A stretch of 64,000 nt of DNA from Tulasnella sp. 424 (taxonomy: Eukaryota; Basidiomycota; Agaricomycetes; Cantharellales; Tulasnellaceae), in assembly GCA_019633425.1 (NCBI GenBank), contig WSUB01000004.1:496001-560000 (forward strand). Reading direction: 5' to 3'. The first letter of the stretch is position 1, and each line of letters opens with the position of its first letter. Below, piece after piece: positions 11,692 to 23,242 of the stretch. The position numbers were made by a program, and so were the translations under genes. The notes beneath the pieces were generated by a model. It saw only the letters and a list, made by a program, of their open reading frames with translations, had not been told where the DNA came from and did no database searches.

Positions 11692-13443
11692 TTACAGCAC
11701 AGCAACGGCACCAACAGCAGCTGCCGCAGCAGCCACAGCTCCCGTCCAGCCAACGTTCTTGGCAACGGCTCCGTTCTTGGTCGTGGACGTGTTAGACGTT
11801 CCAGGAGTAGCCGTGCTGCCTGAGGCCGCGGTTCCAGTACCAGCCGCAGTAGCGCTAACAGCACCGGTGCCAGTGGCGGCGACAGCGTTCGACGAGAAGG
11901 GGTTGGTTTGGTTGTTGTTGGTCTCGACGTAAGCATCCTCCAAGGGCTTGTGCTGGCATTCGATGATCGACATGAGGTTGAACTTGGGGTTGGTGCGAGC
12001 GAGAGCATCAGGGAGGATATAACCGACGGCAAGGTCAACAGTTTGCTGGTACAAGTCGTGACTATTTCCATGGGGGTCATGTCAGCTTTCACGCATCTCA
12101 CCAGTTCAGAAAATAAAGGCAAAACTCACGCCAGGACAATGAAGCCGGTGTTCAGAGTGGAAGCAGTTGTCAAGATCGTGTCGAAGCTCTGAATAACCTG
12201 GTATGGGCTGTAACCAGAAGGAACGTGCCAGTCGTTGGTATCGAAGTCGCCAGTCCAAATGATGGGAGTCATGCCCATGGCTTGAGCGATAGCGCGAACA
12301 CGGTCGTCGATGTCGCCGTATGGAGGACGCATCGTGTTGGGTGAGACACCGGTGATTTGACGCATGGCTTCACGAGTCCAGCCAAGTTCGGCGATGATTT
12401 GCTCGTTGGTGAGGGTTGTGAGGGAAGGATGGCTGGAAACGACAGTCAATCAAATGTTTTGGGCGAGCGAAATTGGCAGGATTCCTCACCTCCAGGTGTG
12501 AACGGAGAGCTGATGTCCAGCCATATATTCGGCTTGAAGGATATTTGGACGAGAGATTGCCTGAAAGAGGTCTCTTATGTCAATACCGGATTCACTGTGG
12601 TCCAACTGGTAAAACCCACCCGAGACCCAACCACGAAGAAAGTCGACTTAAGCTTAACGTCATCCATGTAGTTCAACAGATCCGCAGTGTAGTCCGATGG
12701 ACCATCGTCGTAGCTGACACCCCAGGTGTCCTTATCGGGGCAGCTGACGATATCGGTCTGACGAGTGCATCCTCCGCAAGTCCACCAGCAACGGCTCGTA
12801 TCAGCAGCAAGAGCTGCATTCGCCGTGCATGGGTTGTCTACGGTAGAAGTGGTAGCCGAGAACGTGGGGATGGTGACACCCGAGTTCGCAACCTCCTGGA
12901 TCCAAGCCGCCACTTGCGTGGAGTTGGTAGGAGGGATCTGGTCCAACGCCGGGAACGTTCCGGGAGTGAATGCCCCTAAAAATAGCAAGGAACGGGGGTC
13001 AGAGGCAGCGGATAAAGGGTGATCCGGAGGGCGATGGCCCCGGATGAACGTATCACGCACATGATGGCAGCACAGGAGCGCCAGAAAGGGGGGGAGTAGC
13101 GCCTGGGGTGGCGACCAAGTTCGCGCGGAGGGTGGCAGTAGCTTGGACGGGTGCGCTCATGGTGATAGACCCCAAGGGGATAGCGCTATCACGGGTAGAG
13201 GTCGTCAGTCCATCATGCGATTCCAGCGTTACGCGCCACCACTCACGTTGGATTAGTCGATGCGAACGACAAGGAAGGAATCGCGCTGGTACCAGCAGCA
13301 GCTGCGGTGGTGCCAGCAGCGGGGGCGGCTGAAGCGGAGGCAGCAGCGCTTGAAGCTGAGGCTTGCCGCACTTCCATCTTAGCGGACGCAAGTCCGGAAG
13401 CGCTTAGGGCGACTACAGCAGCGAGTTGGCTCGAGATACGCAT
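11692..13443 (-). CDS. Chitin deacetylase, secreted and GPI-anchored (CE4)
   Basis: Six exons (13443-13247, 13185-13061, 12975-12620, 12560-12490, 12432-12130, 12061-11692) encode 473 residues. A signal peptide is present (about 1-21, ending ASA). The CE4 motifs appear in order: SYDDGPS with base Asp197 and metal Asp198, HTWSH with metal His247 and His251, RPPYGD at 285-290, IIWTGDFDTNDW, and VLAHD with His352. The C-terminus is a Ser/Thr/Ala/Gly-rich linker ending in a hydrophobic alanine/valine tail, a GPI-attachment signal. Known: such enzymes convert chitin to chitosan at the cell wall. A cysteine-rich stretch at about 157-186 (including CWWTCGGC) precedes the catalytic domain, as in basidiomycete members. 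A paralogue number (Cda1-3) cannot be assigned. Confidence 0.95.
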
Positions 13444-14164
13444 CGTTTAGTTGATGTCTGAGGTGGAAATTGAAGATTGGACTGGAGAAGATTTTTTTGT
13501 ATGGAGAGGTGGTGAGCAAAAGGGGGTGCTGAGAAAGAAGGAAATAATGAGATAGAAGAGCAGCGTCGGGTAGACTCGTGTGGGTGGAGCTGTAGGGGTA
13601 ACCAATAGCAAGACCTTAAGAGGACGTTGTCGAAGGGGAAAACGGCGATGAAGGTAGAACAGCCAAGATGGCGATGACCTGGCGGCTTTTGTAGTTTGTT
13701 CGAGTAAAAATACGGCGGCGAGATGCTATTCCGAGATGCAGCCATGGCTGGCGTTGTCAATGAGCTATACTTAGATGCCTACCCGCCTTCTCGGCCACGG
13801 TGAACCGTAATGATTAGCACCCCTTCGGCATCTAGTGCTCTCACGTCGATCAGGCTATGTTTGGGGCCCTCAGATCGACGCCCCTTAGGGTTCACTGCCC
13901 ATGTCCAGCTATGTAGACTGGTGTTAACTTGCAGGGGATTAGCGCTGGGACGTCTGAAGTGCTACGTAGCGCACTCATATTTCTACTTTTAGAACACCGC
14001 CGGCGTCCCGCGGGGTGTCTCGCGGCGATCTTCCGACCCTGGTAAACCGTGCCGCGAATTGCATAAGATAGAATAAGAGTACTATTACAGCGAGTTGGTA
14101 AAGCAAAGGTCAATTCGAAATGACTCGAACTTCGAATAATATCGACAGCAATTTTCCGAGCGTG
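13444..14164. other. Intergenic region upstream of chitin deacetylase
   Basis: Presumed promoter of the chitin deacetylase gene plus the 3' side of the next minus-strand gene. The leader just above the ATG is rich in pyrimidine/purine runs. No TATA box or coding exon is recognised. Confidence 0.5.
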
Positions 14165-15098
14165 TTAATCCACCCCTCCTTGCCAACTCTTCTCCATGAT
14201 TCCGATGGCCACATCAGGCAATTGCTCCTCCTCGTACGCTCCAACCTCCGGTTGCGGTTGTTGCTGCGCATGCGGTGGTCTTGCCGAGGAAGGCATTGCG
14301 ATCAGAATTCCAGCGACCAGATCTCTTGGTAGTCTCGGGTCAATCGTTTCACGTTCATCAGACTCCTCCGCTCGTTGTCTGGCAGCCTCCCGCCGCCTCT
14401 CTTCTGCCGCGTGAAGGTCGTACAATGCCAATGTATCCAAAGCTACGAGGACGCCGTGTCCCAAGCCTTTTATGGCGGCTTTCGTCTTCTGAATCGCCCC
14501 GTGAGCACCGGATCCAAGCTCAGCGTCCGCTGTTGGGTTTGATTTCTCTGACTTGACCACCAAATTCGACGATAGCGGCTACAAGAGACGCGGATGTGTC
14601 AACAATCATAATGGCGAACCAACGCAGAGGGCATAGAGCACACCATAATTTCACTCCACCCAGTTATCTGTCGTTGCTCAGCCCATTCCTGCTTTTCCAA
14701 GTACACGGTGTACATGGCCGGAGGAGGGAGCCTCGCTAAAGCAGCATCTGCGTCATGCTCGTCGGCTCTGAGCATTAGCGCAGCCGCTTGCCGCTGCCTG
14801 AGACGCTTTCTCTCCATGAGCCGACATACTTGGACGGCGACCACGAGTGCGACGGCGAATGCTACAGTCGGATAGATGTAAGATTGCTGCGTACGGCATA
14901 GATAGAGATGATTCCGTAAGTTGACATCCAAAAATATATGGTGGTGAACAAGGAACTTACGACAGGTCTTGCTCCTCCAATGGGGTCATCGACCGGAATG
15001 TCATAAAGGTTGGTCGTCGTCGTGACTGGACCCGTCAACGTCGACGTTGTGTACGTCGGAGAAGCGGTAGGCCTCGGTGTTATCGTCGCAGACGACAT
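14165..15098 (-). CDS. One-TM basidiomycete protein, paralogue A of tandem pair
   Basis: Three exons (15098-14961, 14886-14644, 14578-14165) encode 264 residues. The N-terminus is Ser/Thr/Pro-rich. A single membrane helix (YIYPTVAFAVALVVAVQVC) starts exon 2 and is followed by a basic stop-transfer stretch (RLMERKRLRQRQ). The tail has a PPAMYTVYLEK element, GWSEIMPLSSN across the second splice, LPRDLVAGILIAMPSS and EEEQLPDVAIGIMEKSW. The same elements occur in the same order in the next gene. I believe similar proteins are widespread and uncharacterised in Agaricomycetes, but that is recollection and was not searched. No enzyme motif is visible. The basic cytosolic flank suggests the N-terminus is outside or lumenal. 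Function unknown. Confidence 0.8.
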
Positions 15099-15735
15099 CT
15101 CTCAAGATTTTGAACTTGGTGCCGAAGCAGGAGAACTTGCCCGAGGGGAATCTTCAAGAACTTGAATTCAAACCACTGGCGAGACTCAGGGTTCCCGTCA
15201 AACAAAACCTTGCGGTGAGAGGCAGTGCCGTGATACCGCTGGTTTACTAGGCTCTCCCTGATGTTAGGTCAACTCGGAGGTCTTGAAGCTCGACGTCGTT
15301 GAAAAAGAGGGGGAACATGCGCAGGATCGGGGGATGGACGGCAGCCTGCGGCAGCGGCAGAAGACAGACATTTCGGCACCAACGCCAACAGCTCAACGCT
15401 ATAAACGGGACATCATCGGCAGACGAGTTCATTGTCTTAGCGTCACGGGATTCATTTGTCACGCGTAACTCGTACTGTAATTCCCGCCGTTCGCCAAGCT
15501 TGTCCAAAGCCGTTCAGGGTCCTACACGACTCGGATATACTGCAGCTTTCACGGAGACTGTAGACCGGGGCCCAGTCCCCGAGGTGCCGAAGAGACCAAA
15601 GGTCAATCTCGGCCCGACCTGGCTTGGGCGTAAGGTGATATTACTGAGAAGTGAAGTGCAAGTATACAAAATAAGTACAAGAACATCTTCTGACGAAGCA
15701 AGAAGCACATATCGTACAACATCACACATACAACC
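15099..15735. other. Intergenic region between the two paralogues
   Basis: Upstream region of paralogue A and 3' region of paralogue B. No other coding or regulatory feature is recognised. Confidence 0.5.
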
Positions 15736-16768
15736 TTACGAAGCGACGGACGACTCCGGGCCGCCGTCCACGTCGATCCTACCTTTCCACTGTTTATCCT
15801 TAATGCCAATAGCGACATAAGGCAATTGCTCCTCTTCCCATTTCTCATGCTTCCCGCTCGAGGGCCGATTAGCCGACGGCATCAAGATCATCACTCCGGT
15901 TACAAGTTCTCGAGGAAGGTTTGGGTCTAACAGGGGTTCTGGAATATGTGGGACTGCAGGAATGGCGCTGTTGCGATTGCGGCGGTTCTGTGCTCGGAGT
16001 TCGCGCTCGGCCCGCCTGTTGTACAAGGAAAGCAGCTCGAGACCGGACAGAATGGCGCCCTTGATGCTGTCGACCATGATGTAGGCGTTTAGCCTCGAGT
16101 CTTCTGAAAGCCAAGGTCGCCTGTGATCGGGTGCGGGCGCGGTGAGCTTGACGTCTTCGATGTGAACGAAGACGTTTGAGGAAAGCGGCTGTCCGCGAGG
16201 ATAGCCCTCTGATCAGAGACAAGACAATAAGTGAAAATCACAGATGTCATACCATGATATCTTTCCACCCAGTATCCCTACCGATCTTCCTCGCCTCCTT
16301 GCTATCCAAGTACACATCGTACATCGGCGGCCGAACGAGGTTGGCCGTTGTCCGCTCGTCTGCAAAAACGTGGCCGTCTTCACCTGCGTCGATGGCATCA
16401 AGTCCCGCAGCATGACGTCTCCTCAGACGCCTCCGTTCAAGGAGACGGCAAACATGAACCGCCACCAAGATCGCGATGATGAGGGAAAGAGTTGGGTACA
16501 GATAAGATTCCTGATTGGTGTTTTTATGATTGTAGTAATCGAAAGCGCCGGGCCGCCCGATGAAAGTTCAGCAAATCAGTGAAAATGGGGTGGTTACCAG
16601 ATTAAATACAGTAGGGCTCACGAGAGGTTTCTGATCCTTGAAAAAGTTGGCTGCTTCGGTTGACACCGGTGACACTGACGGTGCCGCTGGCGTTGAGGAT
16701 CGAACGGAGCTCGTGCGTGTCGGGCCATCGCTTGTCCGCCTTCGCGTAGATGTTATGGTCGATGACAT
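15736..16768 (-). CDS. One-TM basidiomycete protein, paralogue B of tandem pair
   Basis: Three exons (16768-16622, 16510-16253, 16188-15736) encode 285 residues. Both introns sit at the same protein positions and in phase 0, as in paralogue A. The N-terminus is rich in Ser, Thr and Pro. The TM helix SYLYPTLSLIIAILVAVHVC is followed by RLLERRRLRRR. Matching tail elements are PPMYDVYLDS, GWKDIMPLSSN, LPRELVTGVMILMPSANRP and EEEQLPYVAIGIKDKQW. Gene structure and shared motifs show a tandem duplication; sequence elsewhere is well diverged, so it is old. Function is unknown. The conserved C-terminal hydrophobic stretches (LVTGVMILMP, VAIGI) may be buried beta strands of a small cytosolic domain; that is inference. 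Confidence 0.8.
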
Positions 16769-17339
16769 CTTGCTAAGTTCGGGGAGTCAAAGGTGTGCGA
16801 AGACGGTAGCGGAAAAGGCCTGCTCCTCCTACTTCAGTGGTTTCGATAAGAGCTCGAGTGTCCTGGCCGCCGTGCGACTGGTCTTTAGGTCAGAGCCGCG
16901 TACGCGTGACCCCCTCTCCTTTATGAGAAGTCGGTGAAGGTTGAGGGAGAAGTGCTATGGCAGATCTCTTGGCCCTTAGTAATAGATAGTCTCAGAGTGC
17001 GCTGCGGGTGAGCAGGGTGGGAGACATCCGGACGGGCGTGGTACCCGCCGAAGACGTTCGGTGAATGGTCGGTCTTCTCGGTCGCGCGTCACATTCGACC
17101 GTTACTGGCGTCACGGGACCTATGAGCCAATCATCGGCCCAGGATGCTCGAGTCGAGGCTTGGAAGTAACTTCATTCCAAGGTCTTAGTTCAAACGCATC
17201 CATTGGCTGTGCCTTGATCGCCAAGTTGCTTGAGGGAGCCTACTTTTCCTTCCTTCTTCGAAAACTTTAATCTCCAAAAAACACTTTTCAACCATTCAAC
17301 ACTCGTTCAACGCCTACTACAAAATGCGACAGTAAAGAA
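16769..17339. other. Intergenic region upstream of paralogue B
   Basis: Presumed promoter of paralogue B and 3' region of the HIT gene. Nothing else is recognised. Confidence 0.5.
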
Positions 17340-18247
17340 CTACAGCTTCGACTTAAGCTCCTCCGCATACGCCTTCAACTCGCCCATATCCCCCTTCTTC
17401 AATGGCCAACCGATAACCAACCCTTCCTCATCAGACTCTCTCGGTTTCGGGATGACGTGGAAATGAACGTGGTCGACAACCTGGATCAAGTAAAAGGAGG
17501 AAAAGGAGGCGTTGTCAGTTCCTGAAGCCGCACTGGACAGAAATCCCGGGATGGGGGACAGAGAGACGAGACGGGGCGGAATTCTGACCTGATGAGCAAT
17601 TCGGCCGTTATTCTGCACCGCACCACGAAAAAAAAGCCCCCGATCGTGAGCCACACAGCAAATGCAGCAACCTTTTGGAAAAAAATAAAGCGCACCTGCA
17701 AGATATTATAATCCACAAATCCAGACGCCACCGCAACCTTCTTCGCGACTACCAGCGTATCAACGAGGTACTCATCCGGAATATCGTGCAATTTCACTCC
17801 ATGATCTACATCCAGGCCAGATTTAGCACGCACAAGCCACGGGGGAAAAAAATAGCATCATGCACTCAACACTTTGGAATGACCAACGCATGACCTTTCG
17901 CCAAGGGGTAGATGTCCAAAAAGGCGTACCTATAGTGCACCCCCCCAACACCAACATCAGCCATCTCTCGAGTCTCCACGCCGTCCGATCACTTCGATAG
18001 ACGACTTATCACTCACGAATGCTCCGTCTCAACTAGCTTGAAGCTAGGTATGGTACCTGAAGCCAGCAGATGTCTCCCGATCAGCAAGGATGTATACCCC
18101 GGGTGATCTCGAAAGCTCCACACCTTTGATGATCTTGCAAAATAGACAGCTATATGTATCAGATAAAAGAAAAGCGCACCAGAATCAGCTTCAAGTCACC
18201 CTCATAGATGACGCCACAGGGGGAACGTACTCTGCGTCGCTCGCCAT
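17340..18247 (-). CDS. HIT-family nucleotide hydrolase (Hnt1/HINT-like)
   Basis: Seven small exons (18247-18231, 18149-18124, 18056-18017, 17929-17871, 17805-17696, 17612-17589, 17480-17340) join in frame to 138 residues, the usual HINT length. The order is that of the family: CLFCKIIKG near the start, IPSFKLVETE, AFLDIYPLAKGHALVIP, NNGRIAHQVVDHVHFHVIP, with the histidine triad His96, His98 and His100. Known: Hint proteins hydrolyse purine nucleoside phosphoramidates, with the middle His as nucleophile. Coding exons of 17, 24, 26 and 40 bases make this gene easy to miss by automatic prediction. The first donor is GTACGT; starting at the ATG at 18247 gives MASDADCLFC, which matches the family start. 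Confidence 0.92.
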
Positions 18248-19012
18248 GATGTTTCTCAGATCACCCTGGTCTCAGAAAACAAGGTTATGAATCGATAACG
18301 ACCTCACGACGACCGATCGAAGAACTTCGAGAGCTCCTCACCTGTCAACGGCCAACCTTATGCCAGCCCGCCGTGCCACAGCTGAGCTCCGCCGAACACC
18401 GCATCTAATCTGCCTCCTGGGCGTAACGCTCACGCCACTCAGCATTTTTAAGACGACAGCAGACGAACCCGCATGTATATATTTGTCGACGACGTGAATA
18501 ATACCATGATACCTTACAGCCAAAGGAAAGAGAGAGCGAGACTAAGCTAGAGGGGAAAACTACGAGATCTGGAGGGGGAGGAGCGATAATAAGGAACAGG
18601 AAAAAGTATACAGGACATTTGGAGGGGGACTTCAAGTTCGGAACCCGCGATCGATATGGCAAAAACAATCGTATCAAATCGAAACAGGGGAATCCAAACT
18701 GGGGGGTATATCAACGGAGGAAGCAACATGCGAATGAGCAATGATGCAACGATGACGAAACTGTAAGGGTTGAGGAATACACAAAAGGGGGGAACAGTAT
18801 GAGGCAAACATAACTGATGACGGATCTTGCAACGGTGGGTGGGAGAGTAGAATGCAGAAACGCTAAAAAAGGAAGGATAAAAAAAAACAGTCCGCCTATG
18901 ACGTAGTGGGGAGCGTCAGCACACGTGTTCCGACGCCAAACCGCCGAGTTCGAAGCGCATTTCGCTCACCTCGATACGCTATTCCACTGGGGTCAAAGGG
19001 GATACCGATTTT
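18248..19012. other. Intergenic region between HIT gene and bZIP gene
   Basis: Upstream side of the HIT gene and 3' side of the bZIP gene, with several A-rich runs near 18870-18890. A TGACGTA near 18898 is an isolated CRE-like core. No coding exon is recognised. Confidence 0.5.
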
Positions 19013-21236
19013 TTAATACCCGTATCCTTGACTGGCTTGCCCTGCCGATGCAGCATTGGCAGACGAGGGCGGTGGTACGCTGACTGGTACGCTAACGGGC
19101 GCAACGCCTACGACGGGACTAGAGGGGCTTGCGGTTCGATCTGAGTGTGGACCGTGATGGTTCTGCGGGTGGTGCGGGTCGACGTTGGCAGCAGCGTATC
19201 CTGGTACGACCACGCCTCCGAGTCCACATGCGCGATGGGCGACAACAACAGCAGACAGTCGAGTAACTTCGTCTCTCATCGATACGATCGTCCCTTGCAA
19301 CCTCTCGTTCTCGGTCTTGAGGTACTCAACTTGCTGCTGAAGCTGCGTGAGCCATGCCTTCTTGCGTTGTCGGCACTTCAGTGCAGCTAAAAAGGAGCGG
19401 AGCGTCATCAGCGTCATTCCACGCCGCGAGGAGGTGACGGGGTCATGACATACCTTGTCGATTCCGTTCCAAAAAGTTCCTCCTCTTTTCCTCCTCAGTC
19501 TCGAACTTCTTCGAACCAGATCGTCCAGGCGCTCCACCCGGTGTCGGCCCCATGGCATCCTCCTGAGCTAGCATGTTCTCGATATCGTCTTCATCGACGC
19601 TCATCTCGTCCTGCTCGGGGCTACCCATCTCGGCCGGGTTATAGGCAATTTCGCTCTTCTTCCTCCTCGAACTTTGTCTTGTGGGCTGCGTGGGCGACGT
19701 CGCAACAGTAGTCGAACCAGCGGTCGACCCTCTAGCTCGCTTGCCACCACCAGGCCGGGCTGCCTGCGTGGGCGCAGTCGACTCTCCACTCTTCCTCTTG
19801 TTATGTCCGTTCCCAACCGCAGTACTCGTAGACGTAGTAGAAGCCATAGTCGATCCTCTCCTCGAAGCACCACCTCTCGCGTTGTTCGCCGCTGCAGCTG
19901 CCGCCTCTGCTTGAGCCGCTGCTTGAGCTTGTTGTTGTTCCTCGCGTTTCGTTAGCTCTTGGTGAGCCTGAGAGAGGAGGAAAAGTCCGTTCGCAGCAGC
20001 AGCAGCCGCATTCTGGGCCGCTCCACTATAAGAATCCATGGGCGGACGGAACCCCCCTGGTTCTGAAGCCCCGGTTGCCGGATAAGCACCATTCGCCGGG
20101 TTCTGGCCACCATACGGATGCGATACCGCAATAGGGTGGGCAACTTGAGTTGCAGCTCCAGCCGAGCCGTTCTGGGCTTGACCCGGTGCAGAAGGGTTTG
20201 CAGAATTAGTAGAGGAAGAGTCCGCTCCGCTGGTCGAATTGACATGCTGCATCAGGGTTCCCGTCAAGGCCGATAACGTGTTTGGGGTGATGGTGGCTCC
20301 TCCGGTCAACTGGCTGACTTGTTGTCCCGTGGCTCCACCGGGATTTGTAACCATTGCCAGGAACGCGGCGGTGTTGGGTGATGGTGGAGGGAAACTAGCC
20401 GGGCCCCCAACCAAGGGAGTAAGTCCAGTCCTGCCGATTCCAGGTGTTAAGCCGGTGCGGAAGGTGAGCGAGGGGGCATCGAAGTAGCCATGCGAGGTCC
20501 CGTGACTGGCAGGACCACCCGCTGCCGCGGCGGTCGCATCTTGGCGGGGACCAGGCAGCATTGCAGGCGATAGAGGTCCAGCTCGAAGCGAACCTGCTTC
20601 GTTGAGGGCTGCGGAGAAACCCCAAGGGAAGGTGGGACCACCTTCGCGAGTGGGTTCGTCGATGGCGCTGAGAGGAGGTAGGGTGGGCTTTGGCGAGCTC
20701 TTTTGTCCCCCTGCATTAGCTCCGGCATCGGAGGGATTTCTCGAGTGGCCTGGGGCATCGTTCTCTGAATTGGCGTTGGAGTTTGCGTTGACGTTGGACC
20801 CAGCGTTGCTGTTGTTGGAATTTGCACGCGGGGACGATGGTCGACCGACAGATGAGCTGGATTGAGAGAAGCTGACTTCAAAGGGGTTTTGCTCGAGGGA
20901 GAGGTTGGCGCGTTTGAATGGTCGGGGTGGAGGGCGGACAGGACCATTGGCGACAGCCAAGCCCGCACCAGCGGTGCCATTCTTGCTAGCCTCCGTGTTG
21001 CTGCCGTTGGATTCTTTTGGTTCGTCGCTGGCAGTAGGGAGGTCATCTGAGGATTTGGGCGGGGACATGATGTGTGGTGGGTGGTCCAGTTTGCTATGAT
21101 GCGGTTGATGGTCGTTCTGGGGAATGGGGAACGAGGGAGAAGAGGAACGAGCATGAGATGGGGTGGCAGGAGATGAGGGAGACGAAGACAGAGTGGAAGG
21201 AGAAGGACTAACACTGGGTGCGACAGTGGTGGCCAT
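19013..21236 (-). CDS. Atf1/CREB-type bZIP transcription factor
   Basis: Two exons (21236-19454, 19386-19013) encode 718 residues. The bZIP is near the C-terminus: EEKRRNFLERNRQ/AALKCRQRKKAWL (about 583-606), spliced within the basic region, then the leucine zipper (QLQQQVEYLKTENERLQG). This is the Atf1/ATF2 subclass. The N-terminus has the fungal Atf1-style blocks LSLEQNPFEVSFS and FPWGFS, then TGLTPGIGRTGLTPL, with long Ser/Pro/Asn/Ala-rich linkers between. Known: in fungi this factor is the target of the Hog1/Sty1 stress MAP kinase and binds TGACGT sites; several Ser-Pro sites here fit that. The long frame continues upstream only to a TTG, so the first ATG (21236) is used. CRE-like sites lie upstream. 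Confidence 0.92.
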
Positions 21237-23242
21237 CGTAGCAGTCGTGGTTGTGGCTGTCGTCGTAAAAAGATTGAGGTTTGGGTTATTGCAAAGGTGA
21301 CTAATTAGACAGCACACAGACGACACCAACGAGAAGAGTGTACCAGGTGGCTTTGCGTCAGTGAGGCGTCAAAGCGGAAAGTATAAACGCCTCTTACAAT
21401 TGGGAATGTGTAGTGTGATGGGTCTGGGTGAGTGACGATGAACGATGACGATGACGAGGGGAGGGGGGGAAGGAAAGATTGAGGAAGGGAGGAGAAAGAG
21501 CAAAGACGTCACACTCCCCTTTCGAATGTTCGCCTTGGGGACTCCCAGTTTTCTCCATCCCACGGTTCTCCCTTCGGAAGATACGTCATTCCTAAGTGGC
21601 TCGCATCCCACATGACAGCACACAACACCACCTTCCCCCTTCCGCTCATCCAACCGTTTCCGCTCGCTACATCCAGCCGCTCCCAACACTCCATCCATTC
21701 AACGCAAAAGTCGATGGCGTTCGCCACAGCCTCCTATCCCTTGTGCACACCACAATCACAGCATTAAGCGCACCACACACAGATGAAAAAAAAAAAAGTC
21801 AAGTGGTTGAGCCATTATAATCAATCACGTCATTTGCTGTGGTCCACTGTGGTGGTTCCTTTTCCCGCTCCACAGATCCACTCATCTCTTCCCCCTCAGC
21901 CGATGAAACCCTTTTCATTGTTTACAGCCGACCTGTCTCTCTTTGATCTTTACTCATCTTATCGACATCTTGACCTCGGCAGAAAAAAATATATAGATAC
22001 GTTCCGAGAAATTTCCTTGTTGTTATTATTTTTTGGGGCTCGTGATGTCATATATGGAACGTCTAAATAGCTTGTTGAAGACTTTCGCGCGCGTGTCTCG
22101 CAAGCCGCCGTCGCTCGTGGGTGCCTTGTGCGTTGTCCGCTCCTGCCCTCAATATCTACCCCTCTCGGCAGTTAATCCCGCAGATCAGTGAACAGCAAGC
22201 GACTAGTAGTAAAGGGTTTATCCGATGGTTGGTGTTCAAAGAAAAAACGGGTCTCCTCACCGTGTTTGTTATTGCAACCGGATGTCCGGTCAGACCGAGA
22301 GATCAACCCCCTCTCGTAACAATACGGCAACATTGCTTAGAGCACGCGAAGACCAGTCGGCCGCTCATTTCGTCCCATCGTCCAGAGAAGTAACTACCTA
22401 GTTTTACCACGGACATTATTGCCCGCGTGTCTCACTTCTTGGACTGAAAATCTCCCCCCTTGGCTTCCGTTCTTCTTTTTATTTTCTCTTCTTCAAATTA
22501 TGTAGGTGTGGCCACGACGCGTGGAATGTGTGCGCTTGGGATGTTGACTGCGGGTCGGTAAACTCCGGCATCTCTCCGGATGTATGGATAGATGGGTCTC
22601 GGATGCGCGTTACTCGTCAAGCACGCCCACTTGACATGTCAAAACGGCATATTACGAGCTTCGTACTTGCTATTCTAATCCTTTAGGAGACTCCGCTTTT
22701 CTCTCAAGTCTGAAGGTGCCAGAATGGGCACAAAGGTCGACCGCTTCCCTCCGAGTAACGAAAAGCAAATGGCGCATTCTTCGGAGCCGGGTTAAGGGAT
22801 CCGAAGACCCCGGCGCTTACTTGGAAAGTGGATCGCGGATCGTAACACTCACTACAGATTGTAATCGCATATACATATGCATACACTCTCATGCTCGCTC
22901 TAAGCTAAGCAAAGTGCATATCGACCAAGAGATTCGACTTTGGCTCTGCTACGATATCCTTCGACGGGCACTTAGAACCTCCCCGTGTCCTCCGAGACTA
23001 TCGGACAGACTTCAGGTACGCTAGCACCAAAACTCACTAACGCGGCAAACCAAAAGCTCACAAGCCTATTGAAAAGAAGGCTTGGAGGCTTATGAAGATC
23101 TTTGTCACTTACCATGACGACCCTACTTTGTGGATCAAATCACCGATCAAAAAAAACACATTTTTGAAACCTCAAGCCATGCTCTTTGAAAGGATCATCA
23201 ATTAAATAGACGCGAGCCGACGGCAACTGCGCTGATCATCGT
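21237..23242. other. Long intergenic region upstream of the Atf1-like gene
   Basis: About 2 kb without a supported gene. It starts with a CT/GA-rich leader, a poly-A run near 21786 and the CRE-like cluster, as expected of a long regulated promoter and 5' leader. The distal part (22100-23240) shows no motif I recognise and no frame with splice support. Confidence 0.5.
21505..22050. promoter_or_regulatory. Cluster of CRE-like sites upstream of the Atf1-like gene
   Basis: GACGTCAC at 21505-21512, TACGTCA at 21582-21588, CACGTCA at 21826-21832 and TGATGTCA at 22043-22050 all contain or nearly match the TGACGT core bound by ATF/CREB factors. They lie 270-815 bases upstream of the Atf1-like ATG. 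Autoregulation is an inference from site identity and position. Confidence 0.45.

Noticed and set aside
11692..18247. Biosynthetic or wall-remodelling gene cluster
   Set aside because: Neighbours of the chitin deacetylase (one-TM pair, HIT protein) share no pathway; same strand alone is not enough.
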